NCBI RefSeq assembly: GCF_947488515.1
Contig: NZ_CANKZF010000001.1
Coordinates: 1,550,001 to 1,614,000 of the forward strand
Reading direction: 5' to 3'
DNA: 64,000 bases
DNA from: an uncultured Nocardioides sp.
Lineage (GTDB): Bacteria > Actinomycetota > Actinomycetes > Propionibacteriales > Nocardioidaceae
The stretch's first letter is position 1. Each line of letters starts with the position of its first letter. Below, piece after piece: positions 55,868-63,857 of the stretch. Made by a program: the position numbers and the translations under genes. The notes below the pieces were generated by a model that saw only the letters and a program-made list of their open reading frames with translations, was not told where the DNA came from and ran no database searches.

Positions 55868-58021
55868 TCAGCGCTTGAGCTTGATCTTCTTCTCGATGTC
55901 GCCGGAGCCGACCTTGCCCTTGCCCTTCACGGTGAAGACGAGCTTGTGCTTGCCCTTGCCGAGCGCCTTCTTGAAGGTGACCTTGCCGGTGCCCTTCTTG
56001 ATCTTGCCCTTGCCGAGCTTCTTCAGCTTGTCGTCGCCGTTCTTCTTGGTGCCGACGATCTCGAACACGGTGACCGTGGCCTTGACCTTCTTGGCCTTGA
56101 GGGGCTTCACCTTGAGGGTGATGGCGGCGGACTTCTTGGTGACCTTCGCCTTCACCTTCGGCTGGTAGCCGACCTTGAAGGTGGCCTTGGTGATGGCCTG
56201 GCCCTGGGCGAAGCCGGCGTCGTTGGTGACGCGGCCGGTGACCTTGTCGCCGAGGTTCTTCTTGGTGAGCTTCAGCGTCGGGCCGGTCGCGACGACCGTG
56301 TTGCCGACGAGCCACTCGTAGCTGATCTTCGAGCGGGCCTGGGTGTTCCAGCGGCCGGCGTCGAGGCTGAGGGTCTTGCCGACCCACGCGTTGCCCACGA
56401 CCTCGGGACGCTCGATCGCCTTGACCTCCTTGGTCAGGACGCCGGAGATGCCGGTGACGACCTGGCCGGGCTTGACGGTGACCTTGGTGGCGCCCTCGGG
56501 CAGGGCGTCCTTCCACCACTCGGGGACGTGCAGGTAGGCGCCGAACATCACGGTGTAGTCGCCCGCCCACAGCGCGCGGTTGTCGTACGTGCCGTCGGCC
56601 TCGGTGGCCTCGCTGCCGACGAGGTTGTTGTCGGCGTCGGTGAAGGCGGCGTAGCCGCTCTCCGCCGGGCCGCCGGCCTCGGTGGTGACGGCGCCGGAGA
56701 TGCCACCGGCGACCGGCAGGGTGAAGTCCAGGACCTGCGGCGCGGCCGTGATCACGGAGGCGGTCTCGTAGCCGACCTTGTTGCCCGACCAGGTGTCGCG
56801 GCGGGCGAAGTCGCCCTCCTCGCGGGGACCGTCGCCACCGTCGACGAGGACCTTGAACTGGGTCTTGCCGGCGAGGCGGTCGAGCTCGGTGAAGTGGTAG
56901 GCACCCGAGCGGTTGCTGTAGGTGCGGGCGACGACCTCACGCGTACGAGCGTCGGCCGGGGCGTCGTACACGAGGACCTCGTAGCCCACGCCCATGTTGC
57001 CGAGCTCGTCGCGGACGGTGCCGCTCAGGTCGACGCCGACGGGGGCGACGACGGGAGCAGCGGCGAGGGCGGCGTCGATGTTGACGACGGCCTGGCCGGG
57101 GGCCACGGCGACGCGGGTGGCGGCGGCCTGGTCGGTCAGCGGCACGTTGTTGTAGAGCTCGCCGGCGTAGTCGCCGATCGGGTCGTTGAACGACACGACG
57201 TGCTCGCCGGTGTCGACGCCCTCGATGAGGTAGTAGCCGTTGGCGTCGGTCCAGTCGCAGCCGCCGAGGTTGGAGCACGCCTGGGCGCGGTAGACCGGGG
57301 CCCCGGCCTCGCTGGTGACCCGCCCGGCGATGCTGCCGCCGGGAGCCAGGACCACGGTGCCGACGTTGGCGCCGGCCGACGTGGGGGCGACCGCGTCAGC
57401 GGCCGCGAGGGTGCCCTTGTCCATGTAGAACTCGGACGCGAGCTGGTCGCCGGTGCGCGGGTCGTAGCCGCTGAAGCGCAGCTTGACCGACGGGAGGCTG
57501 GAGGTGAGGCGGAAGCCGCCCTTGGGGTCGGTGTACTCCTCGCCGACCTGGTTGCCGGTCGCGGCGTCGTACACCTCGACGCTGCCGCCGCTGACCGGGC
57601 GTCCGGACGGCGCGGTGATCGCGCCGGTGACGTAGGGAAGGCTCTCGACGGTCCACGGGGCCAGGACCTGGCCCGCGCCCGCGACGGTGATGACGTCGGC
57701 GGTCGCCTCGTCAGCCTTGTCGCGGTACCACTCGTCGGCGTGGTCGAAGCCGTTGAACTCCAGCTTGTAGGCGCCGTCCTCGAGTGCGAAGTCGAACGTG
57801 CCGTTGTTCGTGTAGTCGTAGGCGACCGGCGTGCCGTCCGCGGTGTAGACGTAGACCTGGCCCTGGACGTAGTTGCCCGTCGCGTCGACGAGGCTGCCGC
57901 TGATGTTGACCGCGGCGTGGGCCGGCGCTGCCAACCCGATCGTGAAGCCGGCGAGCGCCGTCGCGGCGGCGGCGCCACCTGCGACGAGGCGCGCGAAGGC
58001 TCCCCCGTTTGTGCTGATCAT
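55868..58021 (-). CDS. Large secreted protein with carboxypeptidase-regulatory-like repeats
   Basis: A 717-aa exported protein. Signal peptide 1-~36 ending AHAA, followed by several CarboxypepD_reg-like beta-sandwich units (e.g. VNISGSLVDATGNYVQGQVY, VTGAITAPSGRPVSGGSVEV, GISGAVTTEAGGP), and from ~530 an Ig-like stretch and a Lys-rich C-terminus (KGKIKKGTGKVTFKKALGKG). No enzyme motif is visible. The basic tail may bind anionic wall polymers. AAGGGGG precedes the ATG. It splits the block otherwise shared with mycobacteria between the thioredoxin-like and glnR regions. Confidence 0.82.
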   Translation of the reverse strand: MISTNGGAFARLVAGGAAAATALAGFTIGLAAPAHAAVNISGSLVDATGNYVQGQVYVYTADGTPVAYDYTNNGTFDFALEDGAYKLEFNGFDHADEWYRDKADEATADVITVAGAGQVLAPWTVESLPYVTGAITAPSGRPVSGGSVEVYDAATGNQVGEEYTDPKGGFRLTSSLPSVKLRFSGYDPRTGDQLASEFYMDKGTLAAADAVAPTSAGANVGTVVLAPGGSIAGRVTSEAGAPVYRAQACSNLGGCDWTDANGYYLIEGVDTGEHVVSFNDPIGDYAGELYNNVPLTDQAAATRVAVAPGQAVVNIDAALAAAPVVAPVGVDLSGTVRDELGNMGVGYEVLVYDAPADARTREVVARTYSNRSGAYHFTELDRLAGKTQFKVLVDGGDGPREEGDFARRDTWSGNKVGYETASVITAAPQVLDFTLPVAGGISGAVTTEAGGPAESGYAAFTDADNNLVGSEATEADGTYDNRALWAGDYTVMFGAYLHVPEWWKDALPEGATKVTVKPGQVVTGISGVLTKEVKAIERPEVVGNAWVGKTLSLDAGRWNTQARSKISYEWLVGNTVVATGPTLKLTKKNLGDKVTGRVTNDAGFAQGQAITKATFKVGYQPKVKAKVTKKSAAITLKVKPLKAKKVKATVTVFEIVGTKKNGDDKLKKLGKGKIKKGTGKVTFKKALGKGKHKLVFTVKGKGKVGSGDIEKKIKLKR

Positions 58022-58130
58022 GCTGTGTCCCCCTTGGAATCATGTCGGCACGCACGTGCACGACACGCAGGCCATCCCCCGTAGGAGGCCTGTCGAAACG
58101 CAGTTCTATCGCATAACCGCGCGCTTGTGT

Positions 58131-58439
58131 TCACCCACCGGCAAATGGGGGCAGCAGCTCGACGACGTCTCCCGGGCGTACGACGACGGACTCCGGGTCC
58201 TGCGTGCGGACCGGCCGGTCGCCGAGGAGCACCGAGCAGACGCCGACCGTGCGGGCCATCTGCTCACCGGGATGCCGCTCGAGGACGCGCGCGACGACGT
58301 CGGCGAGGCTCAGCTCGCCCTCCGTCCCGTCGGTCTCCCAGACGTCCTCCGCGGTCCCGGCCGCGGCCCGGGCGCCCGCCCAGTAGCGCACGGTGATCGC
58401 TGTCTCACGACTCCGGTGCGCGTCCGTCGGGTGGCTCAT
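58131..58439 (-). CDS. MoaD/ThiS-family small sulfur carrier
   Basis: A 102-aa beta-grasp protein with [18 protein letters not shown] and the C-terminal [10 protein letters not shown]. The terminal Gly-Gly is the site for adenylation and thiocarboxylation. It could serve molybdopterin synthase or another sulfur-insertion pathway. A partner MoaE or MoeB is not in the window. Start ATG with AAGGA upstream. Divergent from glnR. Confidence 0.85.
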   Translation of the reverse strand: MSHPTDAHRSRETAITVRYWAGARAAAGTAEDVWETDGTEGELSLADVVARVLERHPGEQMARTVGVCSVLLGDRPVRTQDPESVVVRPGDVVELLPPFAGG

Positions 58440-58518
58440 GCGGGATATCCTTCCTCATCCCCGGCTGACGCCACCGGCTGACGCCCCGGCTGATCCCCCG
58501 CACGAGGAGGGCCCTGCG

Positions 58519-59238
58519 ATGAGCGCACTGCTGCTGCTCACGGGCGCCCTGCAGCCCTCCGCCGAGGTGCTCCCCGGGCTCGCGCTGCTGTCGCACACCG
58601 TGAAGATCGTCCCGGCCCAGGGCAGCGCGCTGCTCGACGCGCCCGACTCCGACCTCGTGCTCGTCGACGGGCGCCAGGACCTCGCCGCGGCCCGCGACCT
58701 GTGCCGGCTGATCCGCACCACCGGCACCGACGCCCCGGTCCTGCTCATCGTCACCGAGGGCGGCCTCGCCGTCGTCGCCCACGACTGGGGCATGGACGAC
58801 GTCGTCCTCCACACCTGCGGCCCGGCCGAGCTCGACGCCCGGATCCGCCTCGCGATCGGCCGCGCGAGCGCCGCCGCGCCCGACGACCCGGCCGCCCACG
58901 TCATCCACCGCGGCGAGGTCGTCGTCGACGACGCCACCTATACCGCCCGCATCGGCGGCCGCCCCCTCGACCTGACCTACAAGGAGTTCGAGCTCCTGAA
59001 GTACCTCGCCCAGCACCCGGGCCGCGTCTTCAGCCGCGAGCAGCTGCTCCAGGAGGTCTGGGGCTACGACTACTTCGGCGGCACCCGCACCGTCGACGTC
59101 CATGTCCGGCGCCTCCGCGCCAAGCTCGGCACCGAGCACGAGCACCACATCGGCACCGTCCGCAACGTCGGCTACCGCTTCGTGGTGCCGACCCGCGACC
59201 CCGCCCCGGAGACCGCGCCCTCCTCGACGTCCTCCTGA
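58519..59238 (+). CDS. glnR: Global nitrogen regulator GlnR (orphan OmpR-type)
   Basis: A 239-aa OmpR-family regulator. The receiver-like domain starts [20 protein letters not shown] and keeps Asp50 but has the degenerate pocket typical of GlnR, which is not controlled by phosphorylation. The winged helix has [20 protein letters not shown] and [20 protein letters not shown]. No kinase is adjacent. The neighbour is mshD, as in mycobacteria. GlnR controls nitrogen genes in actinobacteria; a matching box lies upstream of ureA. ATG at 58519 has GAGGAGG. Confidence 0.93.
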   Translation: MSALLLLTGALQPSAEVLPGLALLSHTVKIVPAQGSALLDAPDSDLVLVDGRQDLAAARDLCRLIRTTGTDAPVLLIVTEGGLAVVAHDWGMDDVVLHTCGPAELDARIRLAIGRASAAAPDDPAAHVIHRGEVVVDDATYTARIGGRPLDLTYKEFELLKYLAQHPGRVFSREQLLQEVWGYDYFGGTRTVDVHVRRLRAKLGTEHEHHIGTVRNVGYRFVVPTRDPAPETAPSSTSS

Positions 59239-59246
59239 CCCCGGAC

Positions 59247-59304
59247 ATCTGAGGACGTCGCGGTCGGGATCTCCCCCGATTTCCGACCACCCCGTCCTCA
59301 GATA
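59247..59304. repeat. 58-bp palindromic repeat, copy 1 (upstream of mshD)
   Basis: Starts ATCTGAGG and ends CGTCCTCAGATA, so the ends pair. The interior contains a further small stem (GTCGG...CCGAC). The second copy is at 60158-60215: same length, identical ends and a shared CGACCACC, with a different interior. It lies between glnR and mshD and may end glnR transcription. Confidence 0.75.
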
Positions 59305-59322
59305 CCCCGCTGGGCTCGCCGC

Positions 59323-59328
59323 TAGGGT
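59323..59328 (+). promoter_or_regulatory. -10 box of leaderless mshD promoter
   Basis: TAGGGT lies 7 nt before the mshD ATG and 18 bp after the palindromic repeat. No ribosome site is present. Confidence 0.5.
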
Positions 59329-59335
59329 CGAGCGC

Positions 59336-60163
59336 ATGCAGGCCACCCCTCCGGAGACAGTCGCGCAGATCGCCGACGAGGCCGCGGCCGCCGACGGGGC
59401 CGACCCGCTCGACGAGGCGGCCCGCATCGCCCTCGCCGACGGGGCCGCGACCGTCATCGCCGACGACGACGCCTTCGCCCTCCTCCATGCCGGCGACCTC
59501 TCACTCGTCGTCCGCCCGACGGCCCGCGGCCGCGGCCTCGGGTCCGCGCTGCTCACGCGCGCCGAGTCGTCGTACGGCACCGGGTTGACGGCGTGGTCGC
59601 ACGGCAACCACCCGGCTGCCGCCAGGCTCGCCGCCCGCCACGGGTGGGAGCGGGTGCGCGACCTCTGGGTGATGCGCCGGCCGACCTCGCTCCCCCTGCC
59701 CGCCCTCGACGTGCCCGACGGGGTGACGATCCGGTCCTACCGCGACTCCGACGCCGCCGACGTGGTCGCGGTCAACGCGGCCGCCTTCGCCGACCACCCC
59801 GAGCAGGGCGCGATGGACCTCGACAACCTCGCCCGGCGGATGGCGGAGCCGTGGTTCGACCCGGCCGGGCTGCTCGTCGCGGAGGACGACTCGGGGATGC
59901 TCGGCTTCCACTGGACCAAGCAGCACGACGCCCGCCTCGGTGAGGTGTACGTCGTCGGCGTCGCGCCGGCCGCGCAGGGCCGCGGGCTCGGCAAGGTGCT
60001 CACCCTGGCCGGGCTGCACCACCTCGCCGGCCTCGGCGTGGACGAGGTGCTGCTCTACGTCGAGTCCGACAACGCCCCCGCGGTCGCGGTCTACTCGCGC
60101 CTCGGGTTCGGGCACGCCGACGCTGACACGCACGTGCAGTACCGCCGCCCAGCCGATATCTGA
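59336..60163 (+). CDS. mshD: Mycothiol synthase MshD
   Basis: A 275-aa double-GNAT acetyltransferase that adds the acetyl group to Cys-GlcN-Ins, the last step of mycothiol synthesis. The second domain has YVVGVAPAAQGRGLGKVLTLAGLHHL (Q/RxxGxG/A) and LYVESDNAPAVAVYSRLGF. The first domain has GRGLGSALLTRAESSYG. A little shorter than usual (~300 aa). Its last two codons and stop (GATATCTGA) lie within or at the edge of repeat copy 2, so the 3' end appears to have been shaped by that repeat. Confidence 0.9.
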   Translation: MQATPPETVAQIADEAAAADGADPLDEAARIALADGAATVIADDDAFALLHAGDLSLVVRPTARGRGLGSALLTRAESSYGTGLTAWSHGNHPAAARLAARHGWERVRDLWVMRRPTSLPLPALDVPDGVTIRSYRDSDAADVVAVNAAAFADHPEQGAMDLDNLARRMAEPWFDPAGLLVAEDDSGMLGFHWTKQHDARLGEVYVVGVAPAAQGRGLGKVLTLAGLHHLAGLGVDEVLLYVESDNAPAVAVYSRLGFGHADADTHVQYRRPADI

Positions 60164-60215
60164 GGCCGCCATGAACGGATCGGAGGCCGATCCACGACCA
60201 CCACGTCCTCAGATA
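60158..60215. repeat. 58-bp palindromic repeat, copy 2 (end of mshD)
   Basis: ATCTGAGG ... CGTCCTCAGATA, 58 bp, same length and ends as copy 1. Extended by GAT/ATC on both sides it forms a ~11-bp outer stem. The TGA at 60161-60163 is the mshD stop. It lies just before the convergent ygfZ stop. Confidence 0.75.
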
Positions 60216-60222
60216 TCCCTTC

Positions 60223-61158
60223 TCAGCGGAGGGGGCGGACGTGCAGGCCGACCTCGGGGTCGACGACGACCTCCTGCGCGGCCGGCATCTCGTCGACCGT
60301 CAGGGCTGCGTCGACCGGCACGTTGCGCTTGACCAGCGCGAGCGCGATCGGGCCGAGCTCGTGGTGGCGGGCGCTGGAGCCGACGAAGCCGACGTCACGA
60401 CCGTCGTACGACACCGGGGAGCCGACGGGCGGCAGCCGGTTCTCCGACCCGTCGAGGTGCAGCAGCACCAACCGGCGGGGCGGACGACCGAGCGTGTGGA
60501 CCCGCGCGACGGTCTCCTGGCCGCGGTAGCAGCCCTTGTCGAGGTGCACCGCGGCGCCGATCCAGCCGACCTCGTTGGGGATGGTGCGGTGGTCGGTGTC
60601 GAGGCCGAGCCGCGGCTCGCCGCGCTCGATGCGCAGCGCCTCGAAGGCCCAGAGCCCGCAGGCCGGCCCGGCCGCTTCGGCGTACGCCTCGAGGCGGTCG
60701 CGGGGCACGAGGTCATAACGACCGATGCCGTCCCCCGGGCGCCACATGACGGCGAGGTCGTCGACGAGGGAGACCTCGACGCGGGTCATGAACTTCATCC
60801 GCTCGAGCCACTCCGCCAGCGCGGCGCCCGCGCCCGGCTCGGTGTGGGCGGTGAAAGCCTCGCCGTCGTCGACGCCGGTGAAGGCGTGCTCGACGTGGCC
60901 CTGCGGGCTCAGCACGAGCGCCTGGGTCCAGGTCCCGGGGGCGAGCCCGTCGAAGTACTGCGTGGTCAGGTTGTGGAGCCACGACAGCCGCTCGGGTCCG
61001 GAGATGCGTACGACGTCGCGGTGCGAGAGGTCGACGAAGCCGTCACCGCGCGCGAGGCTGCGCTGCTCGGTGTTGAAGGAGCCGTAGTGGGCGGCGACCG
61101 GGGCGTCGATCCCGTCGCCCGCGACGGCACCGGGCAGGGCGAGGAGCGGGGACTGCAT
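60223..61158 (-). CDS. ygfZ: Folate-binding YgfZ/GcvT-like protein (Fe-S maintenance)
   Basis: A 311-aa GcvT-fold protein with the YgfZ signature KGCYRGQETVARVHTLG (Cys near residue 209) and GFVDLSHRDVVRISGPERLS. YgfZ uses tetrahydrofolate to help maintain certain Fe-S enzymes. Homolog of mycobacterial Rv0811c in position near mshD. ATG at 61158 is 7 nt from TAGGCT on the minus strand (leaderless type). Confidence 0.9.
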   Translation of the reverse strand: MQSPLLALPGAVAGDGIDAPVAAHYGSFNTEQRSLARGDGFVDLSHRDVVRISGPERLSWLHNLTTQYFDGLAPGTWTQALVLSPQGHVEHAFTGVDDGEAFTAHTEPGAGAALAEWLERMKFMTRVEVSLVDDLAVMWRPGDGIGRYDLVPRDRLEAYAEAAGPACGLWAFEALRIERGEPRLGLDTDHRTIPNEVGWIGAAVHLDKGCYRGQETVARVHTLGRPPRRLVLLHLDGSENRLPPVGSPVSYDGRDVGFVGSSARHHELGPIALALVKRNVPVDAALTVDEMPAAQEVVVDPEVGLHVRPLR

Positions 61159-61330
61159 GCCGCCGAGCCTACGCCGTGGCCCGAGACACCGGCCGTCGCG
61201 AGCGCAGTCAGGCGTGCGTGATGGCAAGACGGAGGAGTGGAGACGTGACGGAGTCACGGCGACCGACGACAACGCAGCCAGCGCTTGCGTCTGACTGCGC
61301 GCAGCAGGCTGGGGGCGAGGGGCGCGGCGT

Positions 61331-62599
61331 TCAAGCCGCGCCCACTCCCGGCCCCAGCGGCGACGAGGGGTCGAGCGGGGCGGGCGGCTCGTCGACGGGT
61401 TCCGGCTCGGGGTCGTGTCGCCCGAGCTGGTCGCGGAGCCAGAAGGCGACGTGACCGGCGCCGGCCAGCGTCGCGATGCCGATGACCAGGAAGATCCACC
61501 GCCAGTCGACGACGGTCACCAGCGCGGCACCGAGGGCGAGCGAGACCGCGCTCGGCACCGTCATCACGACCTCGGCGGCCGTCGAGACCCGACCCATCAG
61601 CCGCTGCGGCGTACGACGCTGCAGCAGCGTCATGTAGGCGACGACCAGCAGCGGGAGCGAGACGCCGAAGACCACGATGCTCACCAGCACGCCCGCCATC
61701 ACCGGCGACGCCGCGATGCCCAGGGCGCTGGTCCCGAGGAGCACCAGCCCGAGCACGCTCGTCGCGACCTCACCGAGGCGTCGTACGCACCGGGCGGAGG
61801 CGATGCCGCCGACGACCGCGCCGATGCCCTGCACCGACACGATCACGCTGACGTAGGTGGCGGGGCGGTCGAAGTGGTCGGTCAGCGCGAAGATCGCCGA
61901 CTCCGTGAAGCCGAGGACGAGCATCGACAGGCCGAACCCGATGAGGAGGTGGCCGAGCACCCGGTCGTGCACGAGGTGACGCAGGCCGTCGGTGAGCTGG
62001 TTCCAGTAGGCCGACTGCTCGTGCTCGGGGGTCTCCTCCTCGACGCGGATCGTCGAGATGATGGCCGCCGCGACGACGAACGACGCGGCATCGACGAGCG
62101 CGACCGCCCAGCCGCCGAGCCAGGCGAAGAGCGCGGCGCCGAGCAGCGGGCCGAAGAGCCGGTAGGACTCCTTGACGGTCTGGATGCTGGAGTTGGCGTC
62201 GACGAGCATCCGCTCGGGCATGAGCTCCTTGAGCAGGCCGTTGAGGCCGGCGGGCAGGACGACGAAGCTGACGCCGTAGAGCCCGGCGACCGTCCAGATG
62301 ATCCAGACGTCGCCGGCGTCGCGGACCAGCAGCAGCGGCAGGACCGCGACGGCCGACAGGATGTTGCCCCAGACCAGCATCGGCTTGCGCTTGATCCGGT
62401 CGAGCCAGACGCCGACGAACGGCGCGAAGATCGCCGGGATGCACATGAAGAAGAACGTGAAGCCGGCCATCGCGCTCGAGCCGGTGAGGGTCTTCACCCA
62501 GATGCTCAGCACCAGCAGCATGATCGAGTCGCCGAGCATCGACGTCGTCAGGCCGGCGAAGAGCCGCGTAAAGCCGGGCTGGGCGAAGGCGGCCCTCAT
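61331..62599 (-). CDS. Major facilitator superfamily transporter
   Basis: A 422-aa transporter with 12 hydrophobic segments, MFS drug-exporter-like. Motif-A-like loop GVWLDRIKRKPMLVWGN after segment 2, PAGLNGLLKELMPERMLVDA and RLFGPLLGAALFAW resemble the MFS_3 enterobactin/macrolide exporter group. Acidic/Pro-rich tail. ATGA overlap with the upstream ArsR-like regulator indicates co-expression, so the substrate probably is also the regulator's ligand. Confidence 0.88.
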   Translation of the reverse strand: MRAAFAQPGFTRLFAGLTTSMLGDSIMLLVLSIWVKTLTGSSAMAGFTFFFMCIPAIFAPFVGVWLDRIKRKPMLVWGNILSAVAVLPLLLVRDAGDVWIIWTVAGLYGVSFVVLPAGLNGLLKELMPERMLVDANSSIQTVKESYRLFGPLLGAALFAWLGGWAVALVDAASFVVAAAIISTIRVEEETPEHEQSAYWNQLTDGLRHLVHDRVLGHLLIGFGLSMLVLGFTESAIFALTDHFDRPATYVSVIVSVQGIGAVVGGIASARCVRRLGEVATSVLGLVLLGTSALGIAASPVMAGVLVSIVVFGVSLPLLVVAYMTLLQRRTPQRLMGRVSTAAEVVMTVPSAVSLALGAALVTVVDWRWIFLVIGIATLAGAGHVAFWLRDQLGRHDPEPEPVDEPPAPLDPSSPLGPGVGAA

Positions 62600-63159
62600 C
62601 GCTCGATCTCCACGGCCGAGCCCCAGGCGACGATCTCGCACAGCCGGGCACCCTCGGGACGCTCGCCCGCGCCGAGGCGGTCGTCGTACGTGCCCGCGAG
62701 CTCGCGCAGCCGGCCAGTCAGGTCGGCCAGCTCCTCGGGCGTGAGCCACGCGACGTGCTGGGTCAGCCCGGCGCTGTCGCGCCAGCCCGGATCCGTCTCG
62801 CGCTCGCTCGCGCCGAGGAAGCGGTCGACCCACCGCTCGAGCAGCATCCGGCTCAGCGCCTGCCCGGCACGCAGCTCGTCACGGCCGACGTCGTCGTCCT
62901 CGGCCCACGACATCCCGATGTGCTGCATCTGCCACGGCCGCTGGCGTCCCGTGCCGCCGGCAGCCTCCTCGATGAAGTCGTGCTCGGCGAGCTTGCGCAG
63001 ATGCCACGAGCAGTTGGCCGGCGTCTCGTCGAGCTGGTCGGCGAGCTCGGTGGCGGTCATCGGGCCGTGGACCGACAGCAGCTCGATGATCCCCATCCGG
63101 ACCGGGTGGGCGACCGCGGCGAGGGCGCGGGGGTCGCGGAGGCGGCGCGGGTTGGACAT
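62596..63159 (-). CDS. ArsR-type winged-helix regulator of the MFS transporter
   Basis: A 187-aa regulator with an HTH_20/ArsR-like winged helix at ~5-85 (RALAAVAHPVRMGIIELLSV, TATELADQLDETPANCSWHL, LRKLAEHDFIEEAAGGTGRQ) and a helical C-terminal part for ligand binding. ATG at 63159 is preceded by a promoter with a repressor-type palindrome. It shares a message with the MFS gene through the ATGA overlap. It probably represses its own operon until an inducer binds. Confidence 0.87.
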   Translation of the reverse strand: MSNPRRLRDPRALAAVAHPVRMGIIELLSVHGPMTATELADQLDETPANCSWHLRKLAEHDFIEEAAGGTGRQRPWQMQHIGMSWAEDDDVGRDELRAGQALSRMLLERWVDRFLGASERETDPGWRDSAGLTQHVAWLTPEELADLTGRLRELAGTYDDRLGAGERPEGARLCEIVAWGSAVEIER

Positions 63160-63165
63160 CTGTCG

Positions 63166-63194
63166 AAAGTAGTCTTTCGAAAGATGTCTTGCAA
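63166..63194 (-). promoter_or_regulatory. Promoter and operator of the ArsR-like/MFS operon
   Basis: Minus strand: TTGCAA (-35, 63189-63194), 17-bp spacer, TACTTT (-10, 63166-63171), 6 nt, ATG. The palindrome TCTTTCGAAAGA (63173-63184) fills the spacer, and TCGAAAG/CTTTCGA (63163-63169, 63174-63180) adds a second overlapping inverted pair. This is a typical position for autorepression. Confidence 0.6.
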
Positions 63195-63210
63195 TAGGTT
63201 TGCGAGTCCT

Positions 63211-63236
63211 AAAGTCCCCGGATATCCGGTGACTTT
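63211..63236. promoter_or_regulatory. 26-bp near-perfect palindrome between the fur and ArsR-like genes
   Basis: AAAGTCCCCGGAT and ATCCGGTGACTTT pair with one mismatch pair; the core CCGGATATCCGG is perfect. It may be a regulator-binding site upstream of the ArsR-like promoter, or a hairpin ending the fur message. Confidence 0.5.
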
Positions 63237-63357
63237 CCCACTGCGCACCCGAGATCTGGACCGCCAAGCAGGAGTCTTGGGTGCGAAGTCCGACCTGAGT
63301 CGCCCAGAGACTCAAGGCCCAGCCAGCCCGGTGACGATCGGTGAGTCGCTCAGGGAC

Positions 63358-63780
63358 TCAGGACCCAGCGGCGACCGAGCAGTCGGCGCAGGTGCCGAAG
63401 ATCGCGAGGTGGCCGACGTCGACGGAGAAGCCGTCCTCCCCCAGCGCCGCGACGAGCGACGCCACGATCGCGGGGTCGTACGAGCGCACGGAGCCGCAGC
63501 CGCGGCACACGACGTGGATGTGCTCGTGCTCGCGGGTCGAGTGGTACGTCGGCGCGCGGTCGCTGAGGTGAGCGTGGCGCACCAGCCCGAGCTCCTCGAG
63601 CACCTCGAGCGTGCGGTAGACGGTGGAGGCGTTGACCGAGCTCACCTGGCCGCGCACGTGGGCCAGCACCTCGTCGGGGGTGGCGTGGCGCAGCTCCTCG
63701 ACGGCCCGCAGGATCAGCTCGCGCTGCGGGGTGAGCCGCAGCCCCTGCTCCCGCAGCCGCGCCGCCAGGTCGTCGCTCAT
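63358..63780 (-). CDS. Fur-family metalloregulator (Zur/Fur type)
   Basis: A 140-aa Fur protein with winged helix GLRLTPQRELILRAVEEL and NASTVYRTLEVLEELGLV, the metal region HSTREHEHIHVVCRGCG and a second CADC pair for the structural zinc. It senses Fe, Zn or another metal; the sequence alone does not say which. It lies between the nitrobindin-like gene and the ArsR-like/MFS operon. ATG at 63780 without a strong ribosome site. Confidence 0.9.
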   Translation of the reverse strand: MSDDLAARLREQGLRLTPQRELILRAVEELRHATPDEVLAHVRGQVSSVNASTVYRTLEVLEELGLVRHAHLSDRAPTYHSTREHEHIHVVCRGCGSVRSYDPAIVASLVAALGEDGFSVDVGHLAIFGTCADCSVAAGS

Positions 63781-63857
63781 GACACGCCCGTCCGGGGTCC
63801 CCGCGGCGCTCGCTCGGGGGAGCGCTGCGGAGGAGAAGGACGTCGTGGGGTGTTCAT

